DNA of 64,000 bases, from NCBI GenBank assembly GCA_000198515.1, contig FP929140.1, positions 3,694,527 through 3,758,526 on the forward strand, in the 5' to 3' direction. Source of the stretch: a gamma proteobacterium HdN1 (GTDB lineage Bacteria; Pseudomonadota; Gammaproteobacteria; Pseudomonadales; Ketobacteraceae). The position numbers were made by a program, and so were the translations under genes. The notes beneath the pieces are model-generated. The model saw nothing but the letters and a program-made list of their open reading frames with translations. It had not been told where the DNA came from and did not search any database. Positions 36,714-45,239 of the stretch are shown here, piece by piece (position 1 is the first letter of the stretch; the number at the start of each line of letters is the position of its first letter).

Positions 36714-38489
36714 TTATTTCAGCCTCGCCTGTGGGCTCGGATAGAGTGATGCAAGATCACCGGTAATGGCTTTGACCTTGATGCGACGCTGCGAATCTTC
36801 ATCAGCGATGGCTTTGCGCAGGCGCTCGCCGCTCCAGTTGAGTTCGCCGGAGCCGCTCTGGGGGTTGTAGAGCACCTGTTCCAGTTCGGTTGTGGCGCTG
36901 GCGAGCAGTGCGCTCATTGCGTGCTGGCGGATGTGGCCGAGGCTGTGGATGGCGTGTTGGGGGTGTTGTTCGGCAAACCAGCCGACTAAGGCTTTGCGGG
37001 CGGCAAAGGGGTGGTTTTCGGAGCAGGCTTGGAGGAGCTGCTTGCGCAGGGCTTTTTCGGAGGGTGTTTGTGAGGTTTCTTGGGTGGGAGCACCGGTGGG
37101 CTTGGATTGGCGGAGTTTTTGCCATAGCCAGCCGATGATTCCGAGGGTGGCAAGCCAGAGGATCAGGAGGGCTGCGCTGAGATAGGGCCATATGCTGTTT
37201 TCGGGCGTAGGCGTGGTGGATGCTAGGTTGGATGCGGATTCTTTCGGGTTTGGTGGTGCATCTAGCAGATTGTTGGATGGGAGGCTGCCTGCTGCCGGGG
37301 CGACTGCGGTGATCTTGAGTTCGCGGCCGGGTAGAGTCGCTTTGTCGAGGTGGTCGGTGTTGAGGTTCCAGTAGGCGATTTCTACGGGTGGGATCTTGAG
37401 GGTGCCGGCGCGGGTTGGGATATAGGAGTGGGTTTCTTCGCGGCGGCTGCTGACACCTTTTGCATCGGGCAAGCCTTTGGTTTCTGCGGGTTCAGCGTAT
37501 ACCTTGTAGCCGAGCCCTTCAGGGACGGGGAGTGGGGGAAGGAGGGATGGCGCGACTCCGGCGGCGTCAATGGTGACTACGCGGGTAATGGGTTCGCCCA
37601 CCTTGAACTCGGTTTTGTTGGGCGTGAGAGTTTCGGATATTTTGAGAGATGTGGTTGGTAGCCACGGCGCGCTCTTGGGGTAGCTGGCGGGCTTGGGGCG
37701 AACGTGAATTTCAATCGCATCAGAGGTGCGCCGGATTTGCTTGCCTGTGGTTCCGGAAAAGGGGTCGTAGAAGCGGCTGCTATTGGCAAGCACGGTTGCG
37801 GTAAGCTCGGCAGGCGGAATCAGGAAGGTGCCGCTCTTTTGCGGAAAGAAAGCAAAGCGGTTTTCGACGACGTCGTATTGCTGGCCGTTGATTACAGTGC
37901 GGAAGCTGCGGGGTGCGCCTAGTTTTTCCTGTACGGCGCCTTCGACGTCGGGCATGGACAGGTTGGGATCGAGCAGTTCGCCGCGTTTGTAAAGGCGTAG
38001 GGTAAAGTTGACTTGTTGCTGGACGTAGACTTCCTTGCTATCGACTTCGGCCTGTAAAAAGACCTGTTGGTCGCTGGCTTGTGCGTTTGTGCTTGGCTGT
38101 GGTTGGTCTGTCACCGTGATGTTGATGGGTTTGCTGGTCACGCCATCGAAGGGGATTGCTGGGATGGTGACTTCGCCTTTTTTTCGGGGCAAAAGTGTGA
38201 CCAACCAGCGGGTTTCGGAGCTTATCCCGCGATTGCTGAGTCGGGTGCTCGAGCTGGTTTGGCGACCAAGGACGCGGAAATCGGTGTCGAGCACGCTAAG
38301 ATCGGGTTCGTTGCCGCGTGCGGAATCGTCGATTTTTAGCGTGAGTTGCAGGGTTTCGCCAAAGCGCACTTCGGTGGTGTCAACCTCGGCGTCCAGTACG
38401 AGTGCGTGTGCTGCGCCACTCAATAGGGCAGCCATCAGCAGCAATAGGTGGAGAGAAAATCGGATCGTACTCATCTTGATGCTTACCAT
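36714..38489 (-). CDS. batD: BatD-family protein (BatD/Oxygen-tolerance), last gene of moxR-bat operon
   Basis: A 591-residue exported membrane protein of the BatD family. A signal peptide (LHLLLLMAALLSGAAHA) precedes a series of beta-sandwich repeats (about 28-330, with TEVRFGETLQLTLKID, KEVYVQQQVNFTLRLYKRGE, NKTEFKVGEPITRVVTIDA). A membrane helix near 440-460 (IWPYLSAALLILWLATLGII) and a cytoplasmic helical tail follow. ATG 38489 overlaps the batB/C stop; an ATG at 38474 is possible. Bat proteins act with MoxR AAA ATPases in the envelope, with reported roles in stress or virulence, but no agreed biochemical function. Confidence 0.92.
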   Translation of the reverse strand: MVSIKMSTIRFSLHLLLLMAALLSGAAHALVLDAEVDTTEVRFGETLQLTLKIDDSARGNEPDLSVLDTDFRVLGRQTSSSTRLSNRGISSETRWLVTLLPRKKGEVTIPAIPFDGVTSKPINITVTDQPQPSTNAQASDQQVFLQAEVDSKEVYVQQQVNFTLRLYKRGELLDPNLSMPDVEGAVQEKLGAPRSFRTVINGQQYDVVENRFAFFPQKSGTFLIPPAELTATVLANSSRFYDPFSGTTGKQIRRTSDAIEIHVRPKPASYPKSAPWLPTTSLKISETLTPNKTEFKVGEPITRVVTIDAAGVAPSLLPPLPVPEGLGYKVYAEPAETKGLPDAKGVSSRREETHSYIPTRAGTLKIPPVEIAYWNLNTDHLDKATLPGRELKITAVAPAAGSLPSNNLLDAPPNPKESASNLASTTPTPENSIWPYLSAALLILWLATLGIIGWLWQKLRQSKPTGAPTQETSQTPSEKALRKQLLQACSENHPFAARKALVGWFAEQHPQHAIHSLGHIRQHAMSALLASATTELEQVLYNPQSGSGELNWSGERLRKAIADEDSQRRIKVKAITGDLASLYPSPQARLK

Positions 38490-40471
38490 GCTGTGCTGCT
38501 TTGGTTTTCTTGGTTTCTGCGCAAACGGGATTCGTAGTAAAACTTGCGGCGTAATAGGCCACCCGGGTCATCAGGAACCCGCCGTAACCATTGATCCATC
38601 GCTTGCTGGTCTTCTGTGCGTGGCGGCTGGTCGCTGGGCGCAGCGGGGCTAGTGGGCTGTTCCTCTGCGTTTTCTTCCTCTGCGCTTTCTTCACCTGTTT
38701 GGGAATTGCTGCCCTGCTGGTTTGCATCGGCGGGCTGTTCTTGCTGGTCAGACTGCTGTTGCTGGTTGGACTGCTGTTGCTGGTTGGACTGCTGTTGCTG
38801 GTCGGACTGCTGTTGCTGGTCGGACTGCTGTTGCTGGTCGGACTGCTGTTGCTGGTCGGACTGCTGTTGCTGGTCGGACTGTTGTTGCTGGTCGGACTGC
38901 TGTCGCTGGCCGGACTGCTGTTGCTGGCCGGACTGCTGTTGCTGGTTGGACTGTTGTTGCTGGCCGGATTGCTGTTGCTGGTCGGAATGCTGTTGCTGGT
39001 CGGGCTGCGGTTGCTGGCCGGATTGCTGTTGCTGGTCGGACTGCTGTTGCTGGTCGGACTGCTGTTGCTGGTCGGATTGCTGTTGCTGCTTTTGCAAAGC
39101 CTTGAGTACTGCTTCACGATTGGCTTTGGCGTCGTCCATATTGGGCTCGATTTTGAGCGCGTCATCGTAGGCTTTTATCGCTTCTTGCAGTTTGCCTTGG
39201 CGAGCGAGGGCGTTGCCCATGTTGTAGTGGCCGTTGGCGGTTTTTTGCTGTTCATAGAGGCTGCTGGCGGCGTCGAATTTGCCTTCTCGGTAGAGTGCGC
39301 CGGCTTTCCAGGCGGGGGACTGGAACGCTTCTGCTGCGGCATTCCAGTCTTTTTGTTCAAATGCCTTCTGGCCCTGCTGATCTGGGGTGTTCCAGAGTGA
39401 ATCCCATGTGCCTGCGTGCGCGGTTGGGCTTTGGCAGAGGCTTGCGCCGATGAGTAACGGTGTTATTAAGCCGCCTAGCCAGCCTTTGCGATAGCCTAGC
39501 GCAGCGAGAGGTAAAATGAGTACGACGAGCCAGCCGCCGACATCATCCCAAGCGTCGAACTCGCGTTGAGTTTCGCGGATGTCGCCGTCTAAGTCTAGAA
39601 AGTCTGCGAGCAGAAAGTTGAGATCGCGATCATCGGCGGTCATTGTGCTGTAGCGGCCGTTCAGGAAGTTGGCCGCATCGCGCATTCTTGCGAAGGGGAC
39701 GGGGGCAAGTACCATACGCCCACTGTTGTCTTTTAGATACCGGCCTTTATTGAGTGGAATTGGGCCGCCTTCGCTTGTGCCAACGGCGAGTACGGAGAGC
39801 CGCACTTGGCCTTTGAGTGCGGCGAGTTTGCTTGTGTAGTCGGCGGGAATATCGTCGCCGATAAAAAGGATCTGGCCGCCTTCGGTGCCACCCGATTTGA
39901 GTAGCTCTGCGGCTTTAAGAATGCCGCCGATGGGGTCGCTTCCGGCAATCGGCATAATGTCGGGGGTTAGGCTGCCCGCTAGAGAAAGGATGGTATTACT
40001 GTCATCTGTAAGTGGTGAGACTATATGAGCGCTGCCCGCAAAGACGACGAGCCCGGTCAAACCTTCTTTGCTGCGGGCAAGAATGTCGCTGAGTTTGTGG
40101 CGCGCTCGGATGAGGCGAGAGGGCGGCGTGTCTTCTGAGAGCATGGAGAGCGTTAAATCGAGCACGATGACGCGAGCGACGACTTTTTTCTTTAGTGCTG
40201 CTGGGAGTTGCTGCCATGTCGGGCCTGCCATTGCGGTAGATGCCAGAAGCCAAGCGGCGAGCAGTAGTTTTAGCGGGACTTTGCTGTCGCGCGTTTGGTA
40301 GCCTTGCAGAAGATGCGGTAATAGATGCGGTGCAATCACGGCTTTCCATTCTTTTGGTTTGGCGGTTTGGCGCCACAAAAGAATAAAGAGCAGTAGGGCT
40401 GGCACTGCCGCAAGCAACCACCAAGGGCGCAAGAAGTGAAACTGACTAAGCCAGGTGGAGATTTCAGTCAT
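38483..40471 (-). CDS. BatB-BatC fusion: VWA protein with TPR and Gln-rich repeat region
   Basis: A 662-residue protein. I start at ATG 40471 because AAGGAGG then lies 6 nt upstream; it overlaps batA by 8 nt. Two N-terminal membrane helices frame a short loop, then a VWA domain (about 85-280, with VIVLDLTLSM, where the MIDAS DxSxS reads DLTLS). A third membrane helix (about 310-330) is followed by TPR units (WNAAAEAFQSPAWKAGALY, HYNMGNALARQGKLQEAIKA). Then come about 20 copies of a six-residue unit (QQQQSD and variants; 38735-39096) and an acidic Pro-rich tail. This joins BatB and BatC in one chain. The repeat tract is probably expansion-prone and its length should differ between strains. Confidence 0.93.
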   Translation of the reverse strand: MTEISTWLSQFHFLRPWWLLAAVPALLLFILLWRQTAKPKEWKAVIAPHLLPHLLQGYQTRDSKVPLKLLLAAWLLASTAMAGPTWQQLPAALKKKVVARVIVLDLTLSMLSEDTPPSRLIRARHKLSDILARSKEGLTGLVVFAGSAHIVSPLTDDSNTILSLAGSLTPDIMPIAGSDPIGGILKAAELLKSGGTEGGQILFIGDDIPADYTSKLAALKGQVRLSVLAVGTSEGGPIPLNKGRYLKDNSGRMVLAPVPFARMRDAANFLNGRYSTMTADDRDLNFLLADFLDLDGDIRETQREFDAWDDVGGWLVVLILPLAALGYRKGWLGGLITPLLIGASLCQSPTAHAGTWDSLWNTPDQQGQKAFEQKDWNAAAEAFQSPAWKAGALYREGKFDAASSLYEQQKTANGHYNMGNALARQGKLQEAIKAYDDALKIEPNMDDAKANREAVLKALQKQQQQSDQQQQSDQQQQSDQQQQSGQQPQPDQQQHSDQQQQSGQQQQSNQQQQSGQQQQSGQRQQSDQQQQSDQQQQSDQQQQSDQQQQSDQQQQSDQQQQSNQQQQSNQQQQSDQQEQPADANQQGSNSQTGEESAEEENAEEQPTSPAAPSDQPPRTEDQQAMDQWLRRVPDDPGGLLRRKFYYESRLRRNQENQSSTAW
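38735..39096 (-). repeat. 18-bp tandem repeat tract encoding Gln-rich hexapeptides
   Basis: About 20 units of 18 bp (plus-strand reading CTGCTGTTGCTGGTCGGA), coding DQQQQS with D/N/G and rare H, R, P changes. It lies inside the batB/C gene between its TPR units and the acidic tail. Confidence 0.95.
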
Positions 40472-41507
40472 GCGCATCCTCCTTGCTAGAGGTTTCGCTT
40501 GCCGCGTAGCGATTGCGAACAAGTGAGCTGAGTACGAGCGTTACGCTGAGCAGGAGGGCGATACCGAGGGGGAAGTAGAACAGGTTGCGCACGGGTCGAT
40601 AGGTTTCTGGATCGACTTCGATGGGTTCTAGCTTGTCGATGTGTTGATAGATGCGGCGCAGCTCGTCGGTGTTGCGGGCGCGAAAGTATTGTGCTCCGGT
40701 GAGCGAGGCGATTTTCTTCATGGTGACTTCGTCGAGATCGGCGGAGGGGTTGACGATCTGCGAACCAAATCCAAGCACGCCGGGGATGCGCATTTCATCG
40801 GCGCCAACGCCTACGGTGTAGATTTTCATGCCTTGGCGAGCGGCGAGTTCTGCGGCTTGAACGGGGGAGACGGAGCCTGCTGTGTTGGCGCCGTCGGTGA
40901 GTAGAATAAGGACTTTGCTGCCGGTTTTATGATTTTTCAGGCGTTTGAGTGCAAGGCCGATGGCGTCGCCAATTGCGGTTTGGCCGCCGGCGATGCCAAT
41001 GCGGGATTCGTTGAGGAGGGTGCGGACGGTTTTGTGGTCGAAGGTCAGTGGGGTTTGAAGGTAGGCTTGGGTTCCGAACAGAATCAGGCCGATGCGATCG
41101 TTCTTGCGATGGCTAATAAAGTCGTCCACGACCGATTTGATTACGGTCAGTCGATCCACAGGCTCGCCGTGAAGTCTCATATCCTGTATTTCCATGGATT
41201 GAGAGGTATCGACGGCAAGCATCAAATCGCGCGCATGCGGGTTGATGGAAACTGGGTCGCCCACGTGGAGTGGTTGTGCGGCGGCGAGTACAAGGCAGAG
41301 CCAGATCACCAAGAGCAGCAGGCGATAGACAAGCGAAGGTCGTTGTGTGCTGCGGTTTTGCTTGCCCGCAATCGCGTGAATCTCATGAAAAAAAGGTACG
41401 CGCAGGAAGGCTCCCGTGTTGGATTGTGCGGCAGGAAGAATGCGTCGCAACAGCCAGGGGAGGGGCAGCAAAAAAAGCACCCAATATGCTTTGAGGAGAA
41501 TCAGCAT
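40464..41507 (-). CDS. batA: BatA-type VWA membrane protein
   Basis: A 347-residue protein with two N-terminal membrane helices (about 5-20 and 60-80), a VWA domain (about 90-295) and a C-terminal membrane helix (about 312-332). The MIDAS motif DxSxS is intact (AVDTSQSMEIQD), and the later Thr/Asp positions are in QTAIGDAIGLAL and LLTDGANTAGS. It overlaps the DUF4381 gene by 7 nt and batB/C by 8 nt. VWA domains of this type are thought to bind partners in a metal-dependent way under MoxR control; the partner is not known. Confidence 0.94.
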   Translation of the reverse strand: MLILLKAYWVLFLLPLPWLLRRILPAAQSNTGAFLRVPFFHEIHAIAGKQNRSTQRPSLVYRLLLLVIWLCLVLAAAQPLHVGDPVSINPHARDLMLAVDTSQSMEIQDMRLHGEPVDRLTVIKSVVDDFISHRKNDRIGLILFGTQAYLQTPLTFDHKTVRTLLNESRIGIAGGQTAIGDAIGLALKRLKNHKTGSKVLILLTDGANTAGSVSPVQAAELAARQGMKIYTVGVGADEMRIPGVLGFGSQIVNPSADLDEVTMKKIASLTGAQYFRARNTDELRRIYQHIDKLEPIEVDPETYRPVRNLFYFPLGIALLLSVTLVLSSLVRNRYAASETSSKEDAHD

Positions 41508-42064
41508 GATTGCTTTTGTATCCAGTCTCGGCAGAGCGCAAGCAGTGCCTGTTGATCAACGGTGACATGCGGCTCAAAGCGGCTGTTACCCAAGGCGCGG
41601 CCGGGGCCTTGAGTGAACCCTTGCGTGGCACCCGTTTCGTCGAGATATTGAAGCCAAGCATTGCCAGTTTTTCCTGCACTCTCATTGCGCCCGTGGGCGG
41701 TGATGGCAACACGTTTGAGGAGTGCGCTGATTGCATCGAGGCGCTGCTCGTCGCTCAACTCGTTTTGTTGGCTGATATTGGTGAGAAGATGGAGCGCTTC
41801 GCGTCGGAAGCGCTGGCGGCGATAACGCAATAGCTGCCAAACCAGCACACCGAGAAGCAGAGAAACGAGTACCATCAGGCTCCACCATCCTGGCGCGGGA
41901 GGCCACCATGAGATGGATTCCGGCAAATGAATATCACGTAGTTCAAGCGTGATGGTTTGGGGGCTATCGCTAGCGGATAACGGTGTGCCTGCGGGCAGTT
42001 GTGCCCCTGTAGGGGCGGTTACCGTTGGGGAGGCGGCTAGCGAGGGTGGTGGCAAGTCGCTCAT
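41501..42064 (-). CDS. DUF4381 membrane protein of moxR-bat operon
   Basis: A 187-residue protein: Pro/Ala/Thr-rich start, then the family pattern LRDIHLPESISWWPPAPGWW and one membrane helix (about 65-85), with a basic cytoplasmic helical tail (LRYRRQRFRREALHLLTNI). DUF4381 genes regularly stand between the DUF58 gene and batA in proteobacteria. It overlaps DUF58 by 4 nt and batA by 7 nt, so translation is coupled. No activity is known. Confidence 0.92.
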   Translation of the reverse strand: MSDLPPPSLAASPTVTAPTGAQLPAGTPLSASDSPQTITLELRDIHLPESISWWPPAPGWWSLMVLVSLLLGVLVWQLLRYRRQRFRREALHLLTNISQQNELSDEQRLDAISALLKRVAITAHGRNESAGKTGNAWLQYLDETGATQGFTQGPGRALGNSRFEPHVTVDQQALLALCRDWIQKQSC

Positions 42065-43110
42065 CGTACGCCCCTACGGTGGCGCAGACCGAGCGCTTTG
42101 CCTAGCGTGTCTGCAAGTGCGGCATCGGTGCTGATGGGAATGGTGGGAATCCCCTGTGCGAGCAGTGCTTCGCGGAGCTGATTTTGTTGTTCGACAAAAT
42201 GGATAGAAAATCGCTTGCGGAATTCGCGGTTGCGAGTGTCTACACGGACGCTTTGCTCTCCGTTGGTATAGCCGTAGGTGCCGCCTTTGGGCAGACGGGC
42301 TTCCAGTGGGTCGGAAATGGAGATGGCGATTACATCGGAAAGACGTTTCACAAGCTGAAGTTGCTGTACGCTGATGCTGTCAAACTGTTGAAAATCACTG
42401 ATGACCACCACCAGACTGCCTGGGCGTACAACATGGGCAAGCGCTTCTAAGGCTTGGGAAAAAGGCTGGCGGCTAGGGGTGATGACGGGTTGGTCGGCGC
42501 CCAAAAATTGATTGAACTGCACCAATATACGAAAGAGTGCCTGAATGCCGCGTTTGCCTTCGCGTGGTCGTAATTCGTGAACATGCTGATCATTAAAAAT
42601 CAGCGCACCCAAGCGATCTCCCTGCTCACGAGTTGCCCATGCGAGCAGGGCTGCGGTGCGAGCCGCAACGACCGATTTCATCGCGGTGTGCGAGCCGAAA
42701 AACATAGACTGGCGTTGATCAACCATGAGATACACCGGCCGTTCCCGTTCTTCGCGAAATACTTTGGTGTGGGTACGGCCTGTGCGGGCGGTTACCCGCC
42801 AGTCGATGGAGCGTACGTCGTCACCGGGGGTGTAGATTCGTACTTCGTCAAAGTCGATTCCGCGCCCTCGAAAGGCCGAGCGGTGGCTGCCTGCCATTGC
42901 CGCTAAAGCGCGCTTCTGCGCGTGTAAGTCGATGCGGCACTGGGCGTTGGCAAGGGCTACGAGCTCTTCCATGGTGACATAGGCGCCCACGGCTTGGCTT
43001 GCGTTTTCGCGCTCACGCAGTACGCCGCTGTTTTTGATAAACGACGTTTCTGTGTGCGCCGTAGCTGCACGCTGTGCATCTCGGTGATCGGTGTGGGATG
43101 ACGTGGCCAT
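42061..43110 (-). CDS. DUF58 (VWA-like) protein of moxR-bat operon
   Basis: A 349-residue soluble protein of the DUF58 family, a VWA-like fold. ATG 43110 has AAGGGA at fair spacing. The family signature is clear: HRSAFRGRGIDFDEVRIYTP (about 74-93) and GDDVRSIDWRVTARTG, followed by the strand with the MIDAS-like DQRQS (YLMVDQRQSM). It sits 13 nt after moxR, the usual position, and probably brings MoxR to its membrane VWA partners. That partner role is inferred from gene order in the family. Confidence 0.94.
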   Translation of the reverse strand: MATSSHTDHRDAQRAATAHTETSFIKNSGVLRERENASQAVGAYVTMEELVALANAQCRIDLHAQKRALAAMAGSHRSAFRGRGIDFDEVRIYTPGDDVRSIDWRVTARTGRTHTKVFREERERPVYLMVDQRQSMFFGSHTAMKSVVAARTAALLAWATREQGDRLGALIFNDQHVHELRPREGKRGIQALFRILVQFNQFLGADQPVITPSRQPFSQALEALAHVVRPGSLVVVISDFQQFDSISVQQLQLVKRLSDVIAISISDPLEARLPKGGTYGYTNGEQSVRVDTRNREFRKRFSIHFVEQQNQLREALLAQGIPTIPISTDAALADTLGKALGLRHRRGVR

Positions 43111-43123
43111 CGAGCGTGTCCCT

Positions 43124-44092
43124 TCAGGGTGCCGTTACGCGATCTAGCAATTCGTCGATGATGTGATCGCTGGTGACACCTTTTGCTTCCGCTTCGAAGG
43201 TCAGGCCGATGCGATGGCGGAGTACGTCGTGGGCAACGGCTTGGACGTCTTCGGGGGTGACGAAATCACGTTCGTTCAGCCATGCATGGGCGCGGGCGCA
43301 AGCGTCTAGGGAGAGGGTTCCGCGAGGGCTGACGCCGTATTCGATCCATCCCGCCAAGTCGTCGCCATAGCTGAGAGGTGCGCGTGTCGCCATCACCAGT
43401 TGGACAAGGTATTCCTCTAGCGCGGGCACCATGTGGAGCTGGAGAATTTCTTTGCGTGCGGAAAAGATCTGCGCTTGGCTGACGTGGTGTTTCGTGGTGG
43501 TTGCGGTGTGGCCATTGCCTAAGGCTTCTTGGCGCACCAGCTGCAGGATGCGGCGTTCGGAGGCGGTATCGGGGTAGCCGATGGTGACGTGCATCAAAAA
43601 GCGATCTAGCTGCGCTTCAGGGAGTGCATAGGTGCCTTCCTGTTCGATGGGGTTTTGGGTGGCCATCACGAGGAACAGGTCGGGGAGCGCGTGGGTGGTT
43701 GCGCCCACGGACACCTGTCGTTCCGCCATCGCTTCCAGCAAGGCCGACTGCACTTTGGCCGGTGCGCGGTTGATCTCGTCGGCCAAGACGAGGTTGTGGA
43801 AAATCGGGCCTTTCTGGAATACGAAACTGGCGTCGTGGGGGCGGTAAATTTCAGTGCCGGTGACGTCGGCGGGCAGTAAGTCAGGGGTAAACTGGACGCG
43901 GTGAAAGCTGCCCTCGATGCCATCTGCGAGGCACTTGATGGCTTTGGTCTTGGCGAGCCCGGGAGCGCCTTCTACGAGCAAATGGCCGTTGGCGAGTAGC
44001 GCGATCAGCAAGCGTTCAATCAGGTGTTCTTGGCCGATGATACGTTCGGCAAGGGCGTTTTTCAGGGACAGCAGTGCGGCGCGGTCAGACAT
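43124..44092 (-). CDS. MoxR-family AAA+ ATPase, first gene of the moxR-bat operon
   Basis: A 322-residue MoxR-type ATPase, a chaperone-like AAA+ protein. Walker A GAPGLAKT at 42-49, Walker B FHNLVLADEINRAP at about 98-111 (ADEI), sensor-1 region ATQNPIEQEGTYALPEAQLD and a C-terminal lid (GVSPRGTLSLDACARAHAWL). Full length for the family. The operon moxR-DUF58-DUF4381-batA-batB/C-batD runs without gaps over 13 nt. Upstream (44146-44233) are six tandem 15-bp repeats that could influence its promoter. Confidence 0.95.
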   Translation of the reverse strand: MSDRAALLSLKNALAERIIGQEHLIERLLIALLANGHLLVEGAPGLAKTKAIKCLADGIEGSFHRVQFTPDLLPADVTGTEIYRPHDASFVFQKGPIFHNLVLADEINRAPAKVQSALLEAMAERQVSVGATTHALPDLFLVMATQNPIEQEGTYALPEAQLDRFLMHVTIGYPDTASERRILQLVRQEALGNGHTATTTKHHVSQAQIFSARKEILQLHMVPALEEYLVQLVMATRAPLSYGDDLAGWIEYGVSPRGTLSLDACARAHAWLNERDFVTPEDVQAVAHDVLRHRIGLTFEAEAKGVTSDHIIDELLDRVTAP

Positions 44093-44145
44093 GCCGGAAA
44101 GACTCCGATCCGGTTTTTCAGGCAGGAGCCTGTTCCGGCTTTTGT

Positions 44146-44233
44146 TGTTATCGGTAAAGTTGTAATCAGTAAAGCTGTAATCAGTAAAGCTGTAATCAGT
44201 AAAGCTGTAATCAGTAAAGCTGTAATCAGTAAA
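44146..44233. repeat. Six tandem 15-bp repeats upstream of moxR
   Basis: Unit TGTAATCAGTAAAGC: a degenerate copy at 44146, four exact copies at 44161, 44176, 44191 and 44206, and a partial one at 44221. It starts 54 bp upstream of the moxR ATG. Confidence 0.95.
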
Positions 44234-44371
44234 AATTGGGCGGACCGGGGCATATATAGAAAATGCCGCGTTCCAAGCCGGTGATTATGCCGTTTGGACT
44301 CTAAAATTGCTATAGAGTTCGGCGGCTTCGGGACGGAATGGGTGGTGGAGCAATGGGGAGGGTGCGATTCA

Positions 44372-44407
44372 GTGGCCGCAAGGCTTCAGACTTTGCTAAA
44401 GCCTTGC
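44372..44407 (-). terminator. Strong hairpin downstream of the DUF481 gene
   Basis: Perfect 12-bp stem GCCGCAAGGCTT/AAGCCTTGCGGC with a 12-base loop, about 70 bp past the DUF481 stop. It lacks a U tract, so it may stabilise a 3-prime end rather than terminate. Confidence 0.55.
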
Positions 44408-44448
44408 GGCTGCTGGTACGCGTTGTAGTCCCAGTTTTTGTTAGAAAG

Positions 44449-44482
44449 CGTACGGCTCTAAAAAACGTACTGCTTTAAAAAA
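44449..44482. repeat. 17-bp tandem duplication across DUF481 stop codon
   Basis: CGTAC(G/T)GCT(C/T)TAAAAAA at 44449-44465 and 44466-44482. The right copy contains the stop of the minus-strand gene, the left copy is beyond it. Confidence 0.8.
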
Positions 44483-45239
44483 CATAGTTCAAAGTGATGC
44501 TAGTGATGCGATCGGATTTTTTTGCGCGCGCAATACTGCCATCGTCAAGCAATAGCTTGGGCAGATTTGAGGAGTGCTTGATTTCATAGGCAAGGCCGGC
44601 CCAGAGGTTGCCGTTGACTTTGAATTTCAGGCTGGTCAGTGATTTGGAGATGGTGCGCTCTTCGCCCTTTTCGGCGCTGGCGACTTCTTCAAATACGGTG
44701 GTGTCGCTGAGTTTTAGCTTGTACTGGGTAGCGAATCGAGCGATGCCTTCCTCTTCTAGGTCTTTGGATAGCTCGACTTCACTGCGACGATAACCAAGGC
44801 CGAAGTCTACGTTCCAGAGGTGGTCTGGCTCGTTGAGAATGGAATAGCCGTAGCCGAAGGTGCTGCTTGCTTCGTAGTTGTAGCCGCTAAAGCGATCGTC
44901 CGTGTATTCCAACAGGCCGAACAAATAGGAATTTTCGCCAAGCTTGTAGTCCGCTTGAGTCGCAGCAAAGTAATTTTCAGAGGTCCGGATCTCATCTGCG
45001 GATTCGTTGGCGCCTTCCAGCTTGAAAAGATTGCGCCACTGTTCCCCCTCGTGCGTGGCTTTGCTTTTTCCATTGAAACTGGTGGAGCGCGTGTTGCCGG
45101 ATTTTTGCAGGTAGCCAATTGCGACTTCGCCAGACCAGCCCGGTTCATGTGCGTCTTCTGCGTAGGCGGTGCTACCGGCTGCAAGAGCGAGGGCGAGCAA
45201 GGGGATGGCAGATGTGTTTGGGTGCGTCCATTTAGACAT
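44475..45239 (-). CDS. DUF481 (YdiY-family) outer-membrane beta-barrel protein
   Basis: A 254-residue exported protein. ATG 45239 has AGGAG 9 nt upstream. A signal peptide ends in AGSTAYAED. The mature chain begins GWSGEVAIGYLQKSGNTRS, the typical DUF481 opening, and consists of alternating amphipathic strands ending in the aromatic terminus ITLNYVF expected for outer-membrane barrels. Family members are of unknown function, some induced by salt or acid stress (YdiY). Monocistronic. Its last codons are part of a 17-bp duplication. Confidence 0.9.
   Translation of the reverse strand: MSKWTHPNTSAIPLLALALAAGSTAYAEDAHEPGWSGEVAIGYLQKSGNTRSTSFNGKSKATHEGEQWRNLFKLEGANESADEIRTSENYFAATQADYKLGENSYLFGLLEYTDDRFSGYNYEASSTFGYGYSILNEPDHLWNVDFGLGYRRSEVELSKDLEEEGIARFATQYKLKLSDTTVFEEVASAEKGEERTISKSLTSLKFKVNGNLWAGLAYEIKHSSNLPKLLLDDGSIARAKKSDRITSITLNYVF

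Larger units (their letters stand above)
44093..44474. other. Intergenic region between moxR and the DUF481 gene
   Basis: 382 bp. It holds six 15-bp tandem repeats (44146-44233), a 12-bp perfect hairpin (44372-44407) and the end-of-gene duplication of the DUF481 gene. No gene was found in it. Confidence 0.6.

Noticed and set aside
38591-39400. Leu/Val-rich plus-strand frame of 269 codons
   Set aside because: It is the reverse shadow of the Gln-rich tract and VWA/TPR gene; the Leu-rich repeats mirror the CAG-like codons.
44146-44233. Possible CRISPR array
   Set aside because: The repeats are directly joined, 15 bp long, with no spacers, and no cas gene is present. The same holds for 19086-19170 and 50229-50308.
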